Source: Cephalotus follicularis
Lineage: Eukaryota > Streptophyta > Magnoliopsida > Oxalidales > Cephalotaceae
Direction of reading: 5' to 3'
Length of the DNA: 64,000 nucleotides
Assembly: GCA_001972305.1 (NCBI GenBank)
Contig: BDDD01000421.1
Span: 1-64,000, forward strand
The notes under the pieces are model-generated. The model made no database searches. It saw only the letters and a program-made list of their open reading frames with translations, and was not told the DNA's origin. The position numbers and the translations under genes are program-made. Below, one piece after another: positions 57,101 to 64,000 of the stretch (position 1 is its first letter; every line of letters begins with the position of its first letter).

Positions 57101-58070
57101 CTTAAGCAAGCATCTCGTAGCTGGAATATCCGTTTTGATGAGACAGTTAAGACGTTGGGTTTTATCAAAAACGTAGATGAGCCTTGTGTCTACCGAAAAT
57201 AGGATGGCCCAAACATCACTTTCTTAGTACTATACGTAGAAGACATACTAGTCATAGGGAATGATATGGGTATGTTATAGTCCGTTAAAGTATGGTTATC
57301 TAAGAACTTCTCCATAAAGGATTTGGGAGAGGCTTCCTATATATTGTGTATAAAGATCTGTACATATAGATCTAATCGGTTGCTAGGGCTCTCCCAAAGC
57401 CAGTAGATCAGCAAGGTGCTGAAACGGTATGGCCTTGAGAATTCCAAGCGTTGCCTACTACCAATTGGTCAGGGAATTCACCTCTCCAAGAGGATGTCTC
57501 CACAGACAGATGAGGAGAGGGCACGCATGAGTAGGCAGCCATATGCTTCAGCTGTTGGCTCCATCATGTATGCCATACTGTGTACTAGGCCTGATGTCGC
57601 TTATGCCTTGGGTATGGCTAGTCGATTTTAGTCCGACCCCGGTGAGAAACACTGAGAAATAGTCAAAGGGGTTCTCAAATACCTGAGAATGACTCAGAAT
57701 ACCTTTTTGACTTATGGAAGAGATAGTCAATTGAAATTAGAGGGTTATATCAACTCTAGTTTCAATAGTAATCCGGATGATCACAAGTCCATTTCAGGAT
57801 TCGTTTTCGTCCTGAACGACGGTGCTGAGAGTTGTAGGAGTTTGAAGCAGGAAACTACTGCGGACTCCATAACAGAAGCGGAGTATGTTGCAGCCTCCGA
57901 TGCCGCTAAGGAAGCTGTTTGGATGCGAAAGTTCATTACTGAACTTGATGTGGTTCCTACCATTGCCTGTCCGGTTGTGGTATACTATGACAATGATGAG
58001 GCTGTTGCACAAGCCAAAGAGCCACCGTCTCATCATAGTTCCAAACACATATTGTGACGGTATCATCTGA
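54129..58070 (+). pseudogene. N2 gag-pol region, decayed
   Basis: Gag from MSIGTSLSRILETNKLTGPN at 54129. A lysine tract encoded by a (GAA)n run near 54842-54901. Zinc knuckle CFYCGKQGHWRSQC near 54988-55029. Protease TRVLDSGYGTNIC near 55120. Integrase zinc domain IWHYRLGHP near 55548. Integrase core around 55700-56160 with HHNGVSERRNRTLMNMVRS. Reverse transcriptase around 56690-57480 with GCKWIFKRKIGIDGKIETYK. RNase H around 57780-58070 with EAEYVAASDAAKEAVWM. Copia order. Broken in many places. Confidence 0.88.
54842..54901 (+). repeat. (GAA)n microsatellite within N2 gag
   Basis: About 19-20 GAA/AAG units coding a run of lysines. N1 and N3 have shorter, mixed lysine-rich tracts at the same place. 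Confidence 0.9.
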
Positions 58071-58220
58071 TCAAAGAGATCATTGACAGAGGAGACATCA
58101 CCTTAGAGAGAGTTGTCACAGAGGCAAACTTAGCAGACCCACTTACCAAGGCTTTGAGCAGCACTGTACTTGAGAGACACAAAAGTGTAATGGGCTTGGG
58201 CTATAGGTCATTGTGGCTTA

Positions 58221-58238
58221 AAGGGCCAAGTGGGAGAT
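58221..58238 (+). other. N2 polypurine tract
   Basis: AAGGGCCAAGTGGGAGAT directly before the 3' LTR. Confidence 0.8.
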
Positions 58239-60519
58239 TGTTAGGTTAGGGGTGTCCTTACATGCCACGTTGTGTGGTGCTTGTATTTATACACTCTTGA
58301 TTTATACAGTTTTGTATTCCATTTATGTTCTATGTGTAAATTTATTTATATTGGCATGATTATATAGCTCATCCCAACCTTCCAAAAGGAACAGAATAAT
58401 TTATTTTAATTAACTGTATGCCATATATAGCCCTGTCACATCAAAGGGTTGGATCTCTTGCTAGGGAGGCCGTGAGAATGAGATCCTTATTCCCTGTGAC
58501 TAAATTGTTCCAAGTCATAGGTCCACTTTCTTTGGGCCATTGTTGAACCGTGGTAAAGACTTGCCACATTATGCTTGTTCCAAGGGAGGGAGGATGGATC
58601 TTCTCATGGACCATTCGGTATTATCCTTAAGCTAATGTGGGGTGCGTGCGCGGAAGCATGATACTGAACTGACCCACCAATAAGATCCCTATTTGGATAG
58701 TTAATACCCATGTCAATAGGGATTCTTATGGTCTCGGTAGTGTATAATCTATAGTGACTAGTAAATCCACGCCTACGTTGTCTCCTTTGACCTGTGCAGC
58801 TAGCATGCATTGTGTGGTGACTATTTGACTTTGATTTCTGCCTTCCCCAGCACTAAGCACGTGTTGGCAAAATGGTTGTGTTTGGGTCTTGTTGAAACTA
58901 CGTTGAGATGTTTGAGCGAGTGCGCAACAAGGAATCGTCATACCCGGGCTGAGGGTGACCAACTTTATTTATCTATGTACGTTGCAGACTTAAAATCCTG
59001 TACATGTTATAGACGGATCGGAGATGAGGTAGTTTCCATGGGAGGTCTGTCATAGTCTCAGTGCGATCATAGATATTTAGAATCACGGCTAAATCTAGGA
59101 GTGACATTCATCCAAACCCTAGACCTTTGATCGAAGCTAAGTATGACGAGGGAAACACTACACATATGCTGATGACCGGATAAAGCAACTGGCTATTCGG
59201 TCCCTGATTGATAGACATTGTAATACATGGATTCGGGGGTGATTGGAGATCACACTGGGGCTATTTTAATAGTCAGTGACTATTATAATAGTCGTACCAG
59301 ACAAACGGGATGATCTGGGAATTTATCATCATACTGGAGATCGACAGGCTTTTCGGTCCTGCCTGACTTTGAACTGGTTGACGTGTAGAGAAACATGTCA
59401 TTTAGTAAAAGATTGACATCAAGGAGATCTTACTTTGCTAGTGAATATTTTATTTATTGGAATCGGATCCATGCAGTACCACGATAAAATATTCCAATCG
59501 AATGGTTGATATGAATTTACATTAAGTGCTTCGGGAACTTATTGTATAAAGAGAGAGCATTGGGCTAACTTTGGGCTAGGGATTTAATCCCATGTCTTGG
59601 CCGAATTTTGGGTCAAATAGTGGACAATTTTGGTTTGTAATTTTGGGTCAATATTGTTTAATATTGGGAGGCCCAAATGATACTCAAAAGTAGCACACAC
59701 ATGTTGACTTTGTCAACTTCATTTCTTCACCTTGCATCTCACGGCAATTACACATTGGGAGAGCATGTGTGGCGGCCAAGTATGTAGATAAATGAAGAAA
59801 CATGTGAGAATTTATGTGGTTAAAAATTTGATGAGTCATTGTTGCATTAAATGCAATGATTCACAAAAGGACAAAACCAATAAGTAAGGTTTAACTTACT
59901 TATCAAGTTTTGGTTCTTATTTAATAACACTCACGGCAATATTGCCTCTTCTTTTGCAATCTCTCCCTCTCACATATTGCTCTCTCTCCCATTTCTCTCT
60001 TGTGTGGCCGTGGTTCTCATTTCCAAAAGAGAGCCATTTGTCTCCAAACAAAGAGAATAACAAATCAACCAAACCTTTTTACACATCCTTAGTCAATTTA
60101 GGTGGAGATTACTTCGTATATTACATTGGATCTTTATCTATATTGATTTAGTCTAAGTTAAACACAAAACCTCTCCATTTTCTCCTCCTTGCCATGGTAA
60201 AAGGAAGGTCTTGGAGTTATTGGTTTTGGATTAAAGAGTAGAGGGAGCTTGACTTGAAAGAAGGAGTTCTTCACGTTGGTAATATTTTCTTCTCCTTCTT
60301 TTCTCTTTGAGATTTTGAATTTCTCTATGCTTGGTGATAGTTTTGGTTGTATGTTTAATTAGTGATCTTGGACATTATTTGGGACTCTTTGATAATAGGT
60401 TTTAGGGTTTTCTCATTGCTTGGGAATTAACTATTCGGTTGGAATTAAAGTTAATCACCCTGATGCCGAAAATTCAAATTGAGTGCTTTCGTTTCCCTAT
60501 GAGCCATAGGTTCCCAAAA
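58239..60519 (+). repeat. N2 3' LTR
   Basis: 2281 bp, TGTTAGGTTAGG to GGTTCCCAAAA, followed by CACTC. Confidence 0.9.
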
Positions 60520-60524
60520 CACTC
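60520..60524. repeat. N2 target-site duplication, right
   Basis: CACTC, matching 50446-50450. Confidence 0.88.
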
Positions 60525-61247
60525 CTCTTGATTATCTCACTTAAGGTTCACTCCCCAATTACAATGAAAGATTGCAATGATGTTTTATAACCTCTCAAAG
60601 GTTGGATATAACTAAGTAAAGCTCACAAGATAGCTCTCTAAATGATAATACACTTGACACAAGCTTTAATGAAATTGAAGTGGTAAATTTTGCTCTTGAT
60701 GATCTTATATTGTTGTACTCTTGTTGTTTTCTATTTTGATATTGTTCTTGGCCTCCTTTTATAGATATATTCAGTTTATAGCCATTGTAAAAGTAATATA
60801 GCCGTTGGTGATTGTCTTGGGAAGAGTTGTTGTAAAGACGGCATTGAAAACAGAACAGTAAATGTTTCCAGCATGCTAAGTGTCGATGGTATTGCACAAA
60901 GCGTCGGCGCTTATGTGACCGTTGTAAGGTGAATTTGAATTCTTCTTCTTAAACTGTTGAAGCTTAGAGTTGGGTGTAGACAGTTCAGCTTAAAGCGCTG
61001 ATGCTTTCTTCCAAGCGTTGCCGCTTTGAGTTCCTCGAATGGTTTTGTAAGCCTCTGAAATAAACCTCTGATATAAGCTCCTTAAGCGTTGACGCCTTGG
61101 TCTAAACCGCCGATGCTTACTTTGTAATTGTCGCCGCTTTAAGCAGTTTATGCACTTTCTTGTTTTGATTATTTTTCTTTCTCACAAAGTAGCGATGTTA
61201 GGTGCTTTGTAATCATCAAAACCGGATTGTTAGTCAAAAACCCAGCA

Positions 61248-61252
61248 TGGAG
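61248..61252. repeat. Sire2 target-site duplication, right
   Basis: TGGAG, matching 46893-46897. Confidence 0.9.
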
Positions 61253-62800
61253 TATGCTCTGAGATTTGGGTTCAAGGCAACAAACCATGAGGCAGAATGG
61301 AACCTCTGATTGCCGGATTGACAATAGCGAAGCACTTAGAGGTTCAAAAACTAGAAGCCTCTAGTGATTCTAAACTAATAGTTGGTCTGACAAGTGGAGT
61401 CTGCTTTCCAAGTCTGTCGAATTTTGAAGGTTCCCAAAGCAGAGAATGCCAGAGTAGACCTCTTGTCTAAATTAGCTACAACAGGAGATTTAGAGAAAAA
61501 TCAAATTGTGCTAGTAGACAATCTAGACAGGCCTACTATTTCATTAGTAGACATCCAATAGGAGCCAAATTGGATGACCACATTCATTAGTTGGCTAAGG
61601 ATGGAGTTTTGCCAGATGACCCAGAGAGGCGAGAAGGCTAGATCCAACCGCTATCAATTCAAAGAGGGAATCTTGTACAAAAGGTCATTCTCTTTTCCAT
61701 TGTTGAGGTGTTTAACTCCCCCAGAGGCCAACTACGCTTTAAGGGAAGTCCATGAAGGAGTTTATGGAAATCACATAAGGGGCAGGACCTTTTCCATCAA
61801 ATTGTTGAGGTAGGGATATTTCTTGCCAACCATGCACCAAGATGTCATCGACTTTGTGCGCAAGTGTGATAAATGTCAGAGGAATGTTAACATTAGAAGA
61901 AGACCATCGGAGCCTCTAACATCCATTACTACCCCTTGGCCCTTCGCGCAATGGGGAATGGACTTTGTGGAACCATTACCTTTGGCATCAGGGCAGAGAA
62001 AGTACTTGATCATGGTTGTGGACTACTTCACCAAATGGGTGAAAGCAGAGCCCCTAGCCACAATAACGGGGAAGAATACAGAGAGCGTTGTATGGAAGTC
62101 AATCATTTGCATATTTTGGGTCCCCAGAGTAATTGTCTCTGATAATGGGAAGCAATTTGATTGTGAAGCTTTTCAAAGTTTTTACAGAGAATGGAGAATT
62201 GAGCATAGGCTTGCCTTCGTAGCCTACCCATAGAGCAATGGTCAGACAGAGGTCATTAACAGAGAAATCATCTTAGGGGTGAAGAAACGCCTTGAAACTG
62301 GCAAAGGAAGATGGATAGAGGAACTTCCTAGTGTATTGTGGGCTTATAAAACTACTCCTCGGACCATGACTAGAGAGTCACCATTTAGCCTTTGTTTTGG
62401 ATCAGAAGCTATGATACCAGTCGAGATTGGAATGCATTCTCCTAGAGTTGTGCATTTCAATCAAACTAATAATGAAGAGGGCTTGAGGATACTCCTCGAC
62501 TTAGTGGAAGAGCTCAGGGATAAAGCAGCAATCAGAGTAGCAGTCTACCAGCAAAGGGTGAACCGCTATTATAACAAAAGGGTGGACCCTAGACCACTAA
62601 GGGGGGAGACTTAGTACTCCGCAATGCGGTAATCGATGATCCTACTGGCACTAGAGAGAAGTTAGCTCCTAATTGGGAGGGATCCTATAAGGTGAAGAAA
62701 GTACTCCGACCAGAAAAATTCAAACTTGAAACTCTGGGGGGCAGAGAGATCCCAAGGGCTTAAAATGCCGAGAACCTTAGGAAATGCTATCAATGAAGTT
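61253..62800 (+). pseudogene. G2 second RNase H (end) and integrase
   Basis: Right of Sire2 the second RNase H resumes with YALRFGFKATNHEAEW near 61254. Integrase follows: a zinc domain with CDKCQR near 61867-61884, core PWPFAQWGMDFVEPLP near 61935, IVSDNGKQFD near 62131, and SNGQTEVINREI near 62233-62268. The C-terminal part ends near 62794 with LAPNWEGSYKVKKVL around 62665. These are the standard Gypsy catalytic surroundings. Decayed. Confidence 0.85.
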
Positions 62801-63430
62801 TCCAAATATGTACAAATGTTCAAGAATGTCAATAAAGATCATTTCAAGAATGTCAATAAAGATCATTTTTTCACTCAAGAAGTAGTTCCAAGTTTGCAAT
62901 GGACAGGGGGTCCAATGTTCACGTCCTTAAACCTCTGAATAGCCTCCAATAGTTCCCTCAACAAAAGCTTTAATACAAGCTTGTCAGACTACACTCCCAC
63001 AGGAATTGTCAAAGAAGACTCCCAAGGGAGCGATCAGAGAAGACCAAGGTCTTAAGAAGACTAAGTTCTCAAGCAGACCAAGGTCTTAAGCAGACTAATG
63101 CCTTGAACAGACTAAAGTCTCCAGCCAAAGCAGACTCCCATAAGAGCAGTCAGACAAGGATGTTCAATGAACGCCTTTCAACACTTTGACAAAAAAAGAC
63201 TCATAAGGGAGCAAGTTAGAGAAGACTCCTAAGGGAACAATGTTAAAGGACTCCTAAGGGAGCAATGCTAAAAGACTCATAAGGGAGCAAGTCAGAGAAG
63301 ACTCCTAAGGGAGCAATCAAAGAAGACTCCTAAGGGAATAATCCTAGAAGAATCCTAAGGGAGCATTCAGAGAAGAATCATAAAGGAACAATCCTAAAAG
63401 ACTTCTAAGGAAGCAATAAGTAAGGACTCC
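62800..63430 (+). repeat. G2 3' region: irregular short tandem repeats
   Basis: Non-coding. 62826-62865 doubles TTCAAGAATGTCAATAAAGA. From about 63010 to 63430 a loose 20-25-bp unit AGAAGACTCCTAAGGGAGCA recurs more than ten times with variable ends. Such repeats downstream of integrase are usual for Tat-type elements. Confidence 0.75.
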
Positions 63431-63439
63431 CAATGGAGC

Positions 63440-63790
63440 AAATGCTGGTCGGTAATCCCATAAGAACTTGTTAGACCAGACCAATATCGTATCTTGAGAG
63501 GTGAACACATAAGAACTCGTAAAGATCAAGTTTCATTGGACTGAGCGCTTTGATACAAGTGTCCCCAAGGGGACTAAAAAGCTGAAACGACCTGGTCAAA
63601 AAAATATCAGACCAGTACGAGACTCTGGTCTGCAAATCCATAAGAACTTGTCAGACCAGACCTAAAAACTTAATCCAAAAAAACAAAAGAATTCACAAAG
63701 ATTAAGTTTCGTTGGCTATGCGCTTTGATACAAGTGCCCTATATGGGCTAGAAAGCTTAGGCAATATGGTCTAAAAAATATCTCACTACT
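63440..63790 (+). repeat. G2 3' region: about 177-bp tandem duplication
   Basis: Two diverged units. ATAAGAACTTGTTAGACCAG (near 63463) recurs as ATAAGAACTTGTCAGACCAG (near 63640), and GCGCTTTGATACAAGTG (near 63546) recurs near 63720. Confidence 0.8.
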
Positions 63791-64000
63791 ACAAAAAAAT
63801 GTCTACAAATAAGATAAACCAAGATAAATTTTCTTAAGGGAAATGTAAAGCTCAAATGAAGAGAAAAGTTATATTTTATTGCATAAGTGAAGAAGTAGAA
63901 GATACAAAAACAAAGAAAAGTTTACACATTTTCATCCCCTAATAGGGCATTGTTTACATGAAAAGAAGAAGAAGAAGAAGAAGACCTTTGGAAGTTCTCA
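63791..64000. other. G2 3' region, unresolved
   Basis: AT-rich, with a short (AAG)n run at 63963-63984. No LTR start recognised before the window ends. Confidence 0.5.

Larger units (their letters stand above)
50451..60519 (+). mobile_element. N2: Angela/TAR-like Ty1/Copia with both LTRs, broken
   Basis: A structurally complete, coding-dead Copia of about 10.07 kb in the Sire2 5' LTR: LTRs 50451-52732 (2282 bp) and 58239-60519 (2281 bp), CACTC duplications, primer site, leader, gag-pol, purine tract. In the first 310 bp I count about 22 LTR differences. Its LTR and coding sequence are closest to N1. The coding part has roughly eight or more breaks. Because it sits inside Sire2 it must be the younger of the two. 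Confidence 0.9.
46898..61247 (-). mobile_element. Sire2: gag-only Sirevirus-like Copia, both LTRs
   Basis: A minus-strand element with TGGAG target duplications. 3' LTR 46898-47957 (1060 bp), purine-tract zone, gag, primer site, and a 5' LTR (50114-61247) split by Copia N2. Removing N2 and one copy of its 5-bp duplication leaves a 5' LTR of 1060 bp, identical in length to the other, and an element of about 4.28 kb. There is no protease, integrase or reverse transcriptase, so it would depend on another element to move. Gag looks whole. In the first 290 bp I count about 16 LTR differences. Confidence 0.88.
50114..61247 (-). repeat. Sire2 5' LTR, split by N2
   Basis: Two parts, 50114-50450 and 60525-61247, total 1060 bp and align end to end with the 3' LTR. 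The insertion point in the intact copy is the TTCACTCCTCTTG motif near 47227. Confidence 0.88.
38892..64000 (+). mobile_element. G2: Tat/Retand-type Ty3/Gypsy, nested host, runs off window
   Basis: A plus-strand Gypsy: 5' LTR (38892-39334), primer site, gag from 39388, protease, reverse transcriptase, RNase H, a second (archaeal-type) RNase H, integrase and a repeat-rich 3' region reaching the window end. The second RNase H is diagnostic of the Tat/Retand branch. It is interrupted by a solo LTR in gag (40535-44183) and by Sire2 in the second RNase H (46898-61247); both have matching 5-bp target duplications. Its 3' LTR is outside the window. Broken, with roughly ten breaks besides the insertions. 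Confidence 0.88.

Noticed and set aside
63010-63430. Short direct repeats that resemble a CRISPR array
   Set aside because: Unit and spacing are irregular, spacers are not unique, and the context is the 3' region of a plant Gypsy element.

Overview
The window looks like a gene-poor, repeat-rich stretch of a flowering-plant nuclear genome, probably a eudicot. It holds one host gene with typical plant introns, several Ty1/Copia and Ty3/Gypsy LTR retrotransposons, a plant L1-type LINE and AT-rich spacers. I cannot name the species. There is no sign of bacterial or organellar DNA, and I saw no tRNA or rRNA gene.

Layout. 1-3420: a Sirevirus-like LTR fragment, then poorly classifiable repeat debris. 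3421-10788 (minus strand): a gag-only Sirevirus-like Copia remnant ('Sire1'), interrupted by a lone LTR (4362-6323) and a 5'-truncated LINE (7132-9328). 10859-19372 (minus): an Angela/TAR-like Copia ('N1') that lies inside the reverse-transcriptase region of a Tat-type Gypsy ('G1', minus, 19373-33085). G1 also holds a second Angela/TAR-like Copia ('N3', plus, 21863-32061) with 2232-bp LTRs and a perfect 5-bp target duplication. 33507-36310 (plus): the only recognisable host gene, PSB33, in three exons; it encodes a thylakoid Rieske-fold protein linked to photosystem II. Its 1.7-kb first intron carries a MITE-like inverted repeat. 36901-37570: a solo Tat-like LTR. 38892 to the window end: a second Tat/Retand-type Gypsy ('G2', plus), broken by a solo Tekay/Del-like LTR (40535-44183) and by a gag-only Sirevirus-like element ('Sire2', minus, 46898-61247). 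A third Angela/TAR-like Copia ('N2', plus, 50451-60519) sits inside the 5' LTR of Sire2. Target duplications at each level make the nesting order G2, then Sire2, then N2 unambiguous.

Nothing here forms a pathway or operon. PSB33 stands alone between two Gypsy-derived blocks. Apart from the Sire2 gag frame, the elements are decayed fossils; the LTR pairs I sampled by eye differ by about 5-7 percent, which suggests insertions on the order of a few million years old.

The two most unusual signals are not genes. (1) The 5' leaders of N1, N2 and N3 carry a conserved set of hairpins with 21-nt loops whose stems differ in sequence but stay complementary, partly through G-U pairs that exist only on the transcribed strand. 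(2) Arrays of GTCGAC-centred palindromes spaced about 19-25 bp apart recur in LTRs of unrelated Copia lineages, and the two LTRs of N3 differ at these motifs mostly by CpG-type transitions.
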